Program-made: the position numbers and the translations under genes | In this document: in pieces, positions 20,766 through 30,624 of the stretch | Layout: the number at the start of each line of letters is the position of its first letter | Position numbering within the stretch: the stretch's first letter is position 1 | Assembly (NCBI GenBank): GCA_032622095.1 | Contig: CP136061.1 | Span: forward strand, 255,577,582 to 255,641,581 | Direction of reading: 5' to 3' | Origin: Siphonodentalium dalli | Taxonomy: Eukaryota; Mollusca; Scaphopoda; Gadilida; Siphonodentaliidae | Length of the DNA: 64,000 nt | The notes under the pieces: generated by a model | Told to the model about the DNA's origin: nothing | What the model saw: the letters and a program-made list of their open reading frames with translations, nothing else | Database searches by the model: none

Positions 20766-21735
20766 ATTATATATTTTGGGAAATCTGTCTGTCTGTCTGT
20801 GTGTTCGCGATGGACTCGAAAACGGCCAAGCCGATTTCGATGAAACTTGGTATGTGGGAGTACTTTCGGCCGGGGAGTGGCATGGGCCTATTGATTTGCC
20901 CATGCGACGTGACCTTGACCTTGAAATCGGGTCATTTCAAGGTCGAACGCCCGAGTATCACAGGATTTCGATGAAAATTAGTGTCTACGGATACTTTTGT
21001 ATGGAGAGTGTCGTAAGCCTATTCGTTTGCCCGTGCGATGTGACCTCACCTTGACCTTCAAAATGGACAATTCAAGGTCAAATCGCGCAATTCGCCGAAA
21101 AGCAGAGGGGAAACAGCCAGGACGAAGTCGGGTCCACCTGCTAGTATATATATATATGTGTGTGTATATCCTTTATAGACTCGAAAACAGCTCGACCGAT
21201 TGAGCCCAAACTTACTATCTAAGGGTAAAAAGCCACGAGAAGTGCCATCGCACTGCTTCTGAGAACGTCCGAGCACTCCTTCACCCTGCCACCGTCGTTG
21301 GAATTGATGAGTTAATGATTAAGGAGCGTTCGTATCTGCGGTGTCGTTGTTAAAGAGCGTTTATATACACAAGTATAAAGACGGCTCAATCGACCGTCTT
21401 GGAAACTGGGGATATCGAGACAAAATTTCCTACTTAGGGCTTCCAAGGGACAGGGGAGATTTTCGTCGGGTCAGTTTGTCCGCCTGAGGTGATCTTCACC
21501 TTGAAACGGGTACCCACAAATGACATTGGGCGATATCTCGGTCGTCAGCGCTAGCGGTGACATCGATGTGAAATCTGTTATGTATGGTCAACTCGAGACG
21601 GGGAATATTTTTGTCACCCAACATGACCTTGAAACGGGTACCCGCAAATAATAGCATGCTGTCAGCGTACCTTGAAAATCAAAAATTAATGGATTGACCA
21701 AAGCCATGGGACGAATCCCGCGAGTGGCGGGCTAA
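20766..21735. repeat. Diverged relatives of the array, with TGACCTTGACCTTGAA phrases
   Basis: Three loosely repeated blocks share 'actcgaaaacggccaagccg', 'gaaacttggtatgtggg' and 'gcgacgtgaccttgacctt'. Similar phrases occur in dispersed repeats of marine invertebrates. A TA/TG dinucleotide run lies at 21143-21170. Confidence 0.6.
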
Positions 21736-22284
21736 TCTGCTAGTCTATATATAAAAGAGAAAGATGTGTCTGGCCAACTCAAAATTTATCAGTTATTTTT
21801 GTGCATGTTTTTTCATATTGCTTCGTTATCTCGTTGATTCCATATTTTGGTTTTTCAATTAGGCCAAAATTTCAGAGAATTGAACAAATAAATTAAGAAA
21901 TGGCAAATAAATCGCCAAAAGACTGAAAAGGCCAGCATGAACCCGGTGCGTTGGTCTGCGCTAGATCTAAAAATAGAGGATGTGGGTTGGGAGTCAAGGC
22001 AATGGATGAAAAGGACGCGACATGACGTCTGAACACGTATCTCTAATAACTTACATGTATATTCCAATTTTAAACGTATAATATGCAACAGATTCCTCAG
22101 AACACTGTTTGTCACCTTCAACATGTATCATCAGTCTTATTAAATATTGTCCAGGAAATCCGGATGCATCCAAGGGTAAGGGAGGGGCAAGTTCTTCAGA
22201 AAAGGGCTTAATTCAGATTCGGAAGGTAAGCATAAATAATAAACTTGTCAAAAACGGAGAATTTTTTTTTAACAAAACATAATT
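21736..22284. other. No gene seen (SLC25A26 intron)
   Basis: No exon, palindrome or tandem array was recognised. A minus-strand open frame at 21855-22124 has no domain. Confidence 0.4.
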
Positions 22285-22800
22285 GTCAACCATTCAATGA
22301 CTGGAGCTTCCTGAAATCTTGCGAAAACCCTGTGGAAATGCATTCTCTAATATATGCGAGTCTCCCATAGGGAGCATTGCATATATAAGATAATACAGTG
22401 ACCCAAAAATATTTACCTTGACCTTGTTAGCCAGTGCATTTTCTAATATATGTGAGGCTTCCTATGGGAGACTCGCATATGTAGAGAATGCACTGGCAGA
22501 GGGTCTTTAACCCTTTGAGTGCCAGGTCGATTTTTGTATCAACCCATATACCCTGTGCCAATGCATTCTCTTATATATGCGAGTCGACCATAGGTCGCCT
22601 CGCATATATAAGAGAATGCATTGGCTTAACAATTTTTTTTTTAATTTTTTTTTTACAATTTTTTACAATTTTAATAATTTATTCTTATATTCTTTAACAG
22701 ACTTATTTTGTAGGTTTAGGGCCGATGAGATCGGCCCCTGGCACTCAAAGGGTTAATGCTGCACCAGTTTTAGAAAAGAGGATCTTTAATGAAAGGTTAA
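22285..22800. mobile_element. TTAA MITE 'TCATGAC..GGAGCT' type, host of a nested element
   Basis: The degenerate left end 'attcaatgactggagcttcc' and right end 'ggatctttaatgaaagGTTAA' belong to one subfamily. Inside, two palindromic stem units remain. At its own 'tctttaatgctgcaccag' the element at 22507-22756 has inserted. Confidence 0.75.
22507..22756. mobile_element. TTAA MITE, 'CCCTTTGAGTGCC' type, copy 3 (nested)
   Basis: Both TTAA copies and both ends are intact, in inverted orientation relative to the copies at 7649 and 14771. It sits inside another TTAA element, so 22507-22510 and 22753-22756 are the duplicated target. Confidence 0.9.
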
Positions 22801-23024
22801 TACATTTGCATGGATATCATATAAAGGTTACTTTTCTTGTCATAGACTCATCTCTCTGATATTTTCGGTCATTCTGGGGTTTCTGGAAGGGTATTTTCTG
22901 CCTTGGTGGGGGTCAGGACTCAGGAGGGGCAGCTGCCATCTCGGTCCCCTGCTTCCGCCACCCCTGAGGATGCTGAAGAATCCAATTCAATGTATCAAGA
23001 GCCAAAGGGCAAATTATTCACCCA

Positions 23025-23075
23025 CATTGCCATGAGAATCTCCAAATTTATATATGATTGGAGCCCATGTTTATA
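23025..23075 (-). pseudogene. Partial copy of SLC25A26 exon 3 3' part
   Basis: 'atgagaatctccaaatttat' then 'atatgattggagcccatgtt' is a diverged copy of 23103-23142 ('gagaagctccaaccatatga' then 'gaagctggagcccatttc'). It lies just past the exon donor. Confidence 0.65.
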
Positions 23076-23094
23076 CCCATGAGGCATTCCTTAC

Positions 23095-23204
23095 CACTTC
23101 ACCGAGAGAAGCTCCAACCATATGAGAAGCTGGAGCCCATTTCTCTGATAAATGTTTGGAACACAAATTTTTGGTCATCTCATAACTGCAGAAGAACAGC
23201 GATG
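23095..23204 (-). CDS. SLC25A26: SLC25A26 exon 3
   Basis: A 110-nt exon between 'atatttcag' and GTG|gtaagg. Two bases complete an alanine codon, then SLFFCSYEMTKNLCSKHLSE and KWAPASHMVGASLGEV. It corresponds to human [36 protein letters not shown]: helix 2 and the start of helix 3. The cysteine in FFCSYE replaces a residue usual in human but the helix pattern is kept. A partial copy of the 3' half lies just downstream. Confidence 0.93.
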
Positions 23205-23273
23205 CTGAAATATAGGAAATCATCGAATGAGTGAATTAACCTGATGAAAAGATAACATATAGACAAGCCTTGA

Positions 23274-23652
23274 ACTTGTGTGTTTTGTCATTTACAGAAT
23301 GAGGTCCCCAGAGGGTGAATTTAGTGACACTATCCTCCTTCACTAAATTCACCCTCTGGGAACCTCATTCTGCTTGATCTAAACTGCTATGGCAGACCTG
23401 GGATCAGATTGAAGTTTCCCAGTTGAAGATGGCGATGTTCACCCATTAATCACCTCGATTATGCATTTTATCTTCTGCAAATTAGGGGATATAGAAACTG
23501 AACAGCAGGGAAAAAGTAACTAAAAACAACGTTAATTTGAGACTAAAGATACTTCCCAGAAGATGAGGCCTAAACAGAATGAGTTTCGAAGAGAGTGAAT
23601 TTGGTGATGCTAGCTTGATGTGCGGGATATCGTCTCTAAATTCACCCTCTGG
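23274..23652. mobile_element. CAAGCC-family MITE, right-truncated
   Basis: It starts 'caagccttgaacttgtgtgt', has the linker 'cccagttgaagatggcgatg' and two hairpin units, and stops after 'aaattcaccctctggg' without the terminal inverted repeat. Confidence 0.75.
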
Positions 23653-23915
23653 GTTGAAGAAAAGGTTAATTTCACAGGGAAATCACTCCACTTAACGTAG
23701 AAACTAACGACTCCCAGAAAGCAAGAGACAAATTTGACAAGATACATGAATCAGGTTATCATTCCATTGCGTGAAATTCCCCTGTGAATCAAATATCCAC
23801 ACATATCATGATTTGATGTAGCCTCACCATAGCTGGATATCAAGTCAAATTGGCATAATGTACCATAATGTACCATAAAACCTTACCAACTGAGCCACTG
23901 GGGCCCCCATTTGAC
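23653..23915 (-). mobile_element. Possible tRNA-headed SINE, minus strand
   Basis: On the minus strand 'gggggccccagtggctcagt' then 'tggtaagg' contains a perfect pol III A box (TGGCTCAGTTGG, 23886-23897) in the position of a tRNA D-arm. No B box follows; the tRNA-like part is truncated and continues into 'ttatggtacattatggtac' and unrelated sequence. This looks like a decayed SINE head rather than a tRNA gene. Confidence 0.45.
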
Positions 23916-23960
23916 AAGTAAACTCAAAGATTCAATGAATTTACACATAACACATTCCCT

Positions 23961-24130
23961 ACCTGTTGCTACGGAGAAGAGACCAAATTTAAATAGATGC
24001 CCCCTAAGCGAGGATGGGAATTAATAATCAATGACCTATACATAGGAATGTAAAAATATTATTTTGATTACCTTTTGCCATAGACCCAAGCACTACAGAG
24101 GAGAGACCAGAATAGATACCTCCAAAGCAA
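23961..24130 (-). pseudogene. Two partial copies of SLC25A26 exon 2 3' part
   Basis: At 24071-24125 the minus strand reads GGIYSGLSSVVLGSMAK-like sequence followed by a donor-like gtaatc, clearly derived from the exon at 25927. At 23961-24010 a more decayed copy keeps 'ctacggagaagagaccaaat'. Both lack the PLDTVKTR signature and are truncated. Confidence 0.82.
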
Positions 24131-24153
24131 GGGTCGTTATAATCAATGAACTA

Positions 24154-24299
24154 CAGTAATTCCCTTAAACACAGCAGAATTATGACATTCTCACTGAGAG
24201 CTTTCTGATGAATGGCAACAAGCCATATTTCCGACTAAATCCTGAAAAGTTACCAATAATTCTGCTGTGGTTAAGGAGTCGATTACTTAGGCATTACTG
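24154..24299. mobile_element. TA-flanked palindromic MITE, internally deleted
   Basis: TA flanks 'cagtaattcccttaaacaca' and 'cttaggcattactg'. The left half has lost the 'aataatcgactcc' segment. Confidence 0.8.
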
Positions 24300-24317
24300 T
24301 AGCTGGATATCAAGTTA

Positions 24318-24419
24318 AATTAATGACCTATGACCGGGGTAATAATCATGTAAAGCACTTTGAAACTAATTTACTATGGAATGCACTACATAAATACATT
24401 GATTATTATTATTTATTAC
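24318..24419 (+). mobile_element. SINE-like 3' tail
   Basis: 'catgtaaagcactttgaaac' followed by 'aatgcactacataaatacat' and a run of 'tgattattattatttatt' matches the common 'aaagcgctttgaga...gcgctatataaa...(ATT)n' tail of animal SINEs. The head is not recognisable. Confidence 0.5.
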
Positions 24420-24427
24420 ATTCCTAT

Positions 24428-25482
24428 TAGGGTCCTGCGAATTGGATATTTTGATCGAATCGAATATCGAATCGAATTCATGAAATCGAATCGAATATCG
24501 AATCGAATCATATCTGTGTGTTGCATTCTCAATTAGGTATGTTTTGTCAACGATTAGATTATTTGTGAAACGTTCTATGAACTACATGCATGAAGTTCCA
24601 TCAGAACTTATGTGGCGATAAACCGTCGTTTGATATACTATTAACTTCAATTTATAATTGTCAAGAAAACAAAGCAGATTAAAACGTCCATGCGACCATC
24701 ACAACGATTAATATATTACCACTAAACGGATTATCAAACTAAAATCACACGAAATTTCTACAGTTTGCATGTACATGCAAAATTGCAAATCGGCATTCGG
24801 AAACACCCGTTGTTATAAACTTGAAGACGCAACAACAGTCGCAGTGTAGCCTCTTCATGTATTGGTTGATGCTTCTTGAACAGATGATTCCATAGATGGG
24901 TCATTGTCCCAGATGCTTGCGATTTATACACCATGCATTCATCACATGTGCCTGCAGCTTTATCATGTTTAAAATAAACATGAATGATGGACGACATTTT
25001 GTCCATTGTAAAAGAAAACTCCGAAACTGAAAGTCAACTTCAAAAGAGAACAGTGCCAAAATGCACTTTTCGACACCTGGAACATGTGTTGTTTACATTC
25101 TCACCCATATTACATAATGCGGAATCGAATAGACGATGGATAACGCTATCGGTAGCCCAGTCTCATAGCTATTATAATTTACCGCGTCGTCGGTCCATGC
25201 ATTGGCTATCTGCTAGCTTTTGCTACCATTTTAAAGCTATATAATTCAGACGTATTTAGTCGTCCTATCGTGGCTAATTGTTGGCTATGTACAATAAGAA
25301 TTATAATGTGCATATATACATAATTTTCTGGAATTAAATGCCACAAACAGCTAAGATCGACATGTGTACTTGTCCTGAAACAGCCTACTTTTCCGTCATA
25401 GTATATTCGAGTTGGCAATTTCGACTCGAATTCGAATCGAATTTGACTTTCGAATCGAATATCGAATATTTGCAGGAGCCTA
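24428..25482. mobile_element. hAT element carrying a BED zinc finger
   Basis: Ends 'tagggtcctgcgaat' and 'atttgcaggagccta' are inverted. The 8-bp duplication ATTCCTAT (24420-24427 and 25483-25490) is perfect, which is diagnostic for hAT. Sub-terminal regions are runs of 'gaatcgaatatcgaa'. Length is 1055 bp and it encodes only the BED-finger frame, so it is non-autonomous. Confidence 0.93.
24758..25006 (-). CDS. BED-type zinc-finger ORF, hAT transposase N-terminus
   Basis: An 82-codon frame inside the hAT element. Residues 11-46 hold YFKHDKAAGTCDECMVYK and THLWNHLFKKHQ: an aromatic-containing start, CX2C, a spacer of about 20 residues with HLWNHL, then KKH, as in BED fingers (C-C-H-H zinc ligands) at the N-terminus of hAT transposases. 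The catalytic domain is absent, so this is either a relic or a small DNA-binding protein that could compete for element ends. Confidence 0.75.
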   Translation of the reverse strand: MDKMSSIIHVYFKHDKAAGTCDECMVYKSQASGTMTHLWNHLFKKHQPIHEEATLRLLLRLQVYNNGCFRMPICNFACTCKL

Positions 25483-25490
25483 ATTCCTAT

Positions 25491-25926
25491 GTGTGATTTA
25501 CCTCGATTTATTGAGTGATTATAAACGATAATTTCGCCAGTGAATTATGTCACTTTATCTAGCGCATTACATGTATATATTCATATGTTGTATCGAAATA
25601 TATGCATCAAGGGTATAATGGCAGTATTATTCAGATTTCTGGTTAATCAGATGTTAATAGTGGAATATAATAAACAGAATAATCACTTGATTGATTGGTG
25701 ACGTGAAATAATGCATTGAGGCAGGGACTATTTTGTAAATCACTGAAGCGCAATGCCCTCTCGTGTTTGTACAATGTTAACGTCCCTCCCTCTCATGAAT
25801 TATTTCATGTCACCAGTTCAACCAAGTGATTAGGCAAAAAATCGAGATAAAACTCCAGAGAAAAGTTTCAACACTCAGATAACCTGCAGTATTGGTCAAC
25901 CAAGTTATTACTCTCTATTTTATTAC
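25491..25926. other. No gene seen (SLC25A26 intron 2)
   Basis: AT-rich intron sequence between the hAT element and exon 2. No repeat recognised. Confidence 0.4.
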
Positions 25927-26083
25927 CTGTGGGTATAGACCCAAGCACCACGGAGAAGAGACCAGAATAAATGCCACGGAATCCACCAGATTTAAGGAAA
26001 CCATGTTCGCTTTGGAGCCGAGTCTTTACAGTGTCCAATGGGAATAAAGATATATCCACTGCTAAACCAGCACTACCTCCAGC
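25927..26083 (-). CDS. SLC25A26: SLC25A26 exon 2 (first carrier signature)
   Basis: A 157-nt exon between 'atattgtag' and ACAG|gtaata, phase 0 at its start and leaving one base. It encodes [40 protein letters not shown] and [12 protein letters not shown]. This matches human [50 protein letters not shown] is the first carrier signature; GGFRGIYSG is the matrix loop. The exon opens with codons for AGG, so only about ten N-terminal residues are missing. Confidence 0.95.
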
Positions 26084-26126
26084 CTACAATATATATAGAT
26101 TTCATCTCACATTTACTAAAATATTA

Positions 26127-26158
26127 AACCCAGCATTACCACCAGCCTACAATTGTAA
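26127..26158 (-). pseudogene. Partial copy of SLC25A26 exon 2 acceptor
   Basis: 'aacccagcattaccaccagc' then 'ctacaattg' repeats 26068-26090 ('aaccagcactacctccagcc' then 'tacaat'): the acceptor plus the codons for AGG. It lies upstream of the true exon and could act as a decoy acceptor. Confidence 0.75.
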
Positions 26159-26543
26159 AATAAAAGCTGCTAGGCAATCAGCAATGACGAAGCCATTTGC
26201 TGAAGCAAACTGGGCCACTGGGCTCTGGGCCACACATCCCCCAAATAATCTGGCTTTATTTGACCAGTGGCTTTTAAGAAATGATAAATTGTATTCTGGG
26301 AACAACCATTTAATCAGACATTGCCTCCAATGTCGTTAACACACCTAGTTTTATTTGTTTTAGACACCAGAATATTCAGTAAATTCTATAAAGTTATCAC
26401 CCAGAAACCAAAATAATTGACAAATTCTAAGTCAGCAAGGGTCGTTACTCTGATAAAAATATGTGGACCGAACCCAAATTTGAACTTGACCTGTATTTTC
26501 ATAGGGGCAATCCACATACAGAAGTCGAAAAAAAACAGATAAA
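26159..26543. other. No gene seen; first SLC25A26 exon not located
   Basis: I searched the minus strand above exon 2 for a short ATG exon ending in phase 0 before a donor and found none convincing. It may lie far upstream. Confidence 0.4.
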
Positions 26544-26545
26544 TA

Positions 26546-26626
26546 CAGTAAAACCTCTCCAAACCGAACACCCTTCGGACCACCCCTTCTGTTCGGTTTA
26601 GAGAGGTGTTTGGTTTATAGAAAATC
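26546..26626. mobile_element. Solo end of a Tigger/pogo-like element
   Basis: After TA, 'cagtaaaacctctccaaacc' then 'gaacacccttcgg', followed by partly inverted 'gttcggtttagagaggtg'. It matches the right end of the element at 56116-56966. The opposite end is not present. Confidence 0.65.
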
Positions 26627-26854
26627 ACGCTATGATTGGGAAGATTGTATTGACATTTTAAGAAAGAGTTGTCGAAGCACAACCAACTCATTATTGTTTA
26701 ATTAAACTTTATTCAATAACATACCATATAAAATATAAATAACAATAGATAAAACATGTTATAATAAGAATTCAAAATATTGTCTACTAGCTGATGTTAA
26801 TATTAAGAGATTTCTTTGTGATTGCCTCCATCTGGGCAATATATACAGCATTCG

Positions 26855-27040
26855 ATCGGTCCAGAAACATGCCTATATGAGCGTATATGAGCAAGGTCAA
26901 GGTCAAGGACACGGTCGCACATGAAATTGGACCCTTCCATATCGTATCGTCGTATCGGTCGAGGTCCAGAAACATGCCTATAATGAGCATACATAAGCGA
27001 GGTCGAGGTCAAGGATACGTGAAATTGGACCCGCCCATAT
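26855..27040. repeat. Two-copy repeat, about 105-bp unit
   Basis: 'ggtccagaaacatgcctata' followed by '.gagc.ta.a.gagc.aggtc' and 'gaaattggaccc' occurs twice, at 26858 and 26962. Confidence 0.75.
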
Positions 27041-27129
27041 TCCCGGGATCAAAGTAGGCCTACATACCAAATACATACAAAACATTTTTTTCAGGGGGAA
27101 CAATTATGTTGATCTTCAGAAGTGATAAT

Positions 27130-28080
27130 TCTAACAGGAATATTCTTTTAAACAAGGGGTACACATCTAAGATGCTATGTCGAGTTTATTGGCAGTCGAA
27201 AAAAACTTCTGCCAATAACTTGGTAATAAGGCCCATACAAGGCCCAAAAAGTTGGACAAACCTGGTTTTCGAACTCGTCTGAGATATTATTGCAATAGAA
27301 TTATATACCAAATATAAATTGAATGATTGGTTAATATCTCATAGAGTTACCGCGCTAACGGTGATAAAATTGCAAAAAATTGACAAAGTAAGACCCCTAA
27401 TGCCGGGGAATTTTTTTTTGGACAAACCTGGTTTTTGAACTCGTCCGAGATATTGTTGCAAGAGACTCATATATCAAATGTGGTTTGAATCAGTTAATAT
27501 TTGATTGAGTTATCGCGCTAACGGTGAACAAAATGCTAAAAATAGACAAACGAAGGCACATAACTCTGGGGAAAAATTCGAACAAACTTGGTTTTCGAAC
27601 TCGTCCGAGATATTGTTGCAAGAGACTTATATATCAAATATGGTTTGAATCAGTTAATATTTAATTGAGTTATCGCGCTAACAGTGAAAAAAATGCTAAA
27701 AATAGACAAACTAAGGTCCATAACTACGGGGAAAAAATTCGGACAAACCTGGTTTTTGAACTCGTCCGAGATATTGTTGCAAGAGACTCATATATCAAAT
27801 ATGGTTGTAATCAGTTAATATTTTATTGAGTTATCGCGGATGATAAAATTGCAAAAAAGTCATCAAAGATGGATAACTCTTGTCATAAAGTTCGGACGTG
27901 ACCCATTTTCTACAGGCAGTAAGTAGTCATTGGGAGCAACTCACATACCAAAATTGTTTTGAATCCGTTCACAAATGTCAAAGTTATAAGGCATTCTTTA
28001 GGTCCGCCCGCCCGCAGCCCGCCCGCCAACCGTCCCTCGTCAAACCATAAGTCGAGTTTTTAAAAAAACTCGACTAAAAA
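27130..28080. repeat. Tandem repeat, about 160-bp unit, four copies, with flanking GTCGAGTTT
   Basis: 'gaactcgtc.gagatattgt' recurs near 27272, 27438, 27598 and 27757, each followed by 'tatatcaaat' and 'gagttatcgcgctaacgg'. The block opens 'gtcgagtttattggcag' and closes 'aagtcgagtttttaaaaaaa'. It ends in a 'cgcccgcccgcagcccgccc' stretch. Confidence 0.85.
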
Positions 28081-28800
28081 TGTACTGCTATGCCCCAACA
28101 GATTAACTAAACAGAAGACAGAACCATATCATATAATACTTTTTATTCGGTCTTTTATATTGCACAGAAAAACAGAAATTCAAACAATGAATGCAAACAT
28201 GGAGGCTATAGGCTGCTGATTAAATGAACATCATTTTATCCTCAAATATCAAGACATATCTTGATTCCCAGTAGTCCACATATCCTTCAACATAAATACA
28301 GAAAACAGGAGGGTTAATACTGGTCTACGTCTAAGTATGGTTGTCATACAACTCATCGTCATGCAATTCACAGATTTTATGCCCAGATCCAGTGGCGAGA
28401 TTTTTCGTCAATTTTAATCTACTTTATCATACAAATCAATACATAATGCTATATTTTTCAGAAGGAGTGACATTTTATGGTCATAATGATATATCATATA
28501 TTATAATTTAATTTAACTATTGTGTTAAATTATGCACAGAATATGTTGTGCAATTAGGAATAAGCTCACATTTGATCTGTTTGTTTACGTGTAGAGAAGA
28601 CACAAACTGTTATGAAGTTAGCGAGGTCAAAGGAGGTCGTATTTTTAAAAGTTCTGTAAACATAAAATATATTTTTCACTTTGAATTACTACTTTCAGTT
28701 GACAACTCTTGCGGAGTTCAGAGGTGATTGGTGATGTTAGATGAGCAGGTAATCTACGCTTAAAGTCCATAAGCCAACCGTACTTCGACATAAACCAGTA
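28081..28800. other. No gene seen
   Basis: AT-rich, without exon, palindrome or array that I could recognise. Confidence 0.4.
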
Positions 28801-28803
28801 TTA

Positions 28804-29001
28804 CAGTAATGCCCTAAATAATCGACTCCATAACCACAGCAGAATTATGGGTAATTATGGGTAACTTGCAGCATTAAAGATCCCATATGGAAGCTATATA
28901 GTTTTGACCAACACTGGGATTAAAGAAATTTCCGACTAAATCCTGAAAAGTTACCCATAATTCTGCTGTGGTTGAGGAGTCACTTATTTAGGGCATTACT
29001 G
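28804..29001. mobile_element. TA-flanked palindromic MITE, copy with altered centre
   Basis: TA flanks 'cagtaatgccctaaataatc' and 'tatttagggcattactg'. The palindrome centre is replaced by 'gcagcattaaagatcccata', resembling a piece of a TTAA MITE. Confidence 0.82.
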
Positions 29002-29105
29002 TATATCACCGGGCCATATTCGCCATAATTATTAGAACTTAGAACTGTTGCTCAATTTAGTGTGTGTTTTGTGAATTAATGTTTCTAAATTTTGGCCATT
29101 CCATA

Positions 29106-29415
29106 TTAACCCTTTCATGACGGGAGCTGTGCTGGTGCAGCATTAAAGATCCTTTGCCAGTGAATTCTCTTATACATGTATATGCCAGTCTCCCATATAT
29201 AAGAGAATGCACTGGCTTACAAGGTCAAGGTAAACATTGATAGGCCAATGTATTTTCTTATATATGCGATGCTCCTCAGGCTTGCGGGAGACTCGCATAT
29301 ATATGAGAATGTAATGGCATAAATCTGGGATGCTAAATAAATAATGTTTACACCAGAATGCATTGGCACAGGTTTTTCGCAAAATTTCAGGAAGCTCCAG
29401 TCATGAAAGGGTTAA
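29106..29415. mobile_element. TTAA MITE, 'CCCTTTCATGACGGGAG' type
   Basis: TTAA flanks 'ccctttcatgacgggagctg' and 'agctccagtcatgaaaggg'. Two palindromic stem units with 'attctcttata' and complements lie inside, separated by 'acaaggtcaaggtaaacatt'. Confidence 0.88.
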
Positions 29416-29479
29416 TCTTTAATTAGCTGTCTCCAGTAATTGTCACAAACAGTGTGTTAATTATCTTTTATTATGCATT

Positions 29480-29915
29480 GTAACATCTTAGGTCTTTAGG
29501 AACATTTCATTACTTACCTGTCAGGTCATAATTCAAGGGTCTTAATTGTCATATTCATTTAATCAAAGCTGTTAATTCTGTAGCTTTTAATTGTTTTGCC
29601 TCTTGGCTTATCTAGTTCATTAATATTAATTACAATATTCAATCAGTCAACACTTTATATTTCCATTAACATGTTTTTACTTGTCACCTTTTACTCATTG
29701 GTTAATTCAGCTTGGCATTTCTCACCTCTAATTGTATCTAAAATCCTTCAACTCTAAAAGTAAAGGAAGAACATATTATCTAGACTATGGTAGTCACTTT
29801 ATTGTTTCACGTCATAAGGATTACCCCTGGACACATCAAGCTAACGTTACAAGGATTACCTGTTGCTGTTATATTCATCTTGGAAAACCAGATCATTGTA
29901 AATAAAATTTACTGT
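29480..29915. repeat. Long dispersed duplication, copy A
   Basis: From 'cttaattgtcatattcattt' to 'tcatcttggaaaaccagatc' this parallels 34250-34725 in the same orientation with many small differences. The partner contains an extra block of about 130 bp near 34405-34530. Confidence 0.78.
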
Positions 29916-30284
29916 ACTGTCCTAATTAAATGACTCAGCGAACCGGGATTGTACCCCAGTTAGACCGCAATTTGGTTAGACTTTAAACGCAGTTAAAATC
30001 CACAAGACAACCAGAGGATTGTGGTTAGAATGCATGAATTCATCAACTGGTATGAAATGGTAACTTCTAGTACAAATGCGGCTCCAACATATTTATATAC
30101 ATGTATGTTATAGTCAGCAGTTAGCTACATGTATGTACAGTGTATCAGCAGTCAAGGAACATGACCAGGGTTTCTTTCTACATTTATCACGGTGCTACAG
30201 CCGTCCCAAAACCGTTAAGTGTGGTGCAGTTATGGTTTGACCTCAGTTATAAATGCATAATAACACCAGTTACTGGGTTATTTA

Positions 30285-30496
30285 CAGTAATGCTCTAAAT
30301 AATCGACTCCTTAACCATAGCAGAATTATGGGTATTTTTCAGGATTTAGTCGGAAATATGGCTTGTTGCCATTCATCGGAAAGCTCTCGGCGAGAGCTTT
30401 CCGATGAATGGCAACAAGCCATATTTCCGACTAAATCCTGAAAAATTACCCATAATTCTGCTATGGTTAAGGAGTCGATTATTTAGAGCATTACTG
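30285..30496. mobile_element. TA-flanked palindromic MITE, full copy
   Basis: TA at both ends. 'cagtaatgctctaaataatc' and complement, with almost perfect pairing up to the centre at 'ggaaagctctcggcgagagc'. This is the best full-length member, 212 bp. Confidence 0.92.
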
Positions 30497-30546
30497 TACT
30501 TAGGGCAGAACAGTATCCCGCTATATCAGATTCATTCGTTTAAATG

Positions 30547-30624
30547 CCCATATTTCCGACTAAATCCTGAAAAGTTACCCATAATCCTGTTGTGTTAAGG
30601 AGTCGATTATTTAGGACATTACTG
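30547..30624. mobile_element. TA-flanked palindromic MITE, half-copy
   Basis: Only the right half remains: 'tttccgactaaatcctgaaa' through 'aggagtcgattatttaggac' and 'attactg' before TA. Confidence 0.8.

Larger units (their letters stand above)
7206..26083 (-). other. SLC25A26: SLC25A26 gene span: mitochondrial S-adenosylmethionine carrier
   Basis: Eight minus-strand exons join with matching phases into 265 codons plus a stop. With a missing first exon of about ten codons this matches the usual length near 274 residues. Known family role: an inner-membrane carrier importing S-adenosylmethionine into mitochondria in exchange for S-adenosylhomocysteine, feeding methylation of RNA and proteins. 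The three PX[DE]XX[KR]X[KR] signatures are present ([24 protein letters not shown]), one per repeat, as expected for six helices in three pairs. Family-specific stretches such as GLYRGY, IPFS-like [12 protein letters not shown] and AAAFTTPLDVAKTRI identify this member. Introns carry many MITEs, and partial copies of exon edges lie beside at least six exons. The first coding exon and promoter, above 26.1 kb, were not found. Confidence 0.93.

Noticed and set aside
23880-23915. A functional tRNA gene on the minus strand
   Set aside because: Only the D-arm/A-box part is present; no anticodon arm, B box or acceptor pairing follows.
29860-29895. A first exon for SLC25A26 (ATGAATATAACAGCAACAG|gtaatc on the minus strand)
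   Set aside because: It ends with one extra base, not the phase 0 needed by exon 2, and it is repeated in the duplicate at 34670-34700, so it belongs to a repeat.
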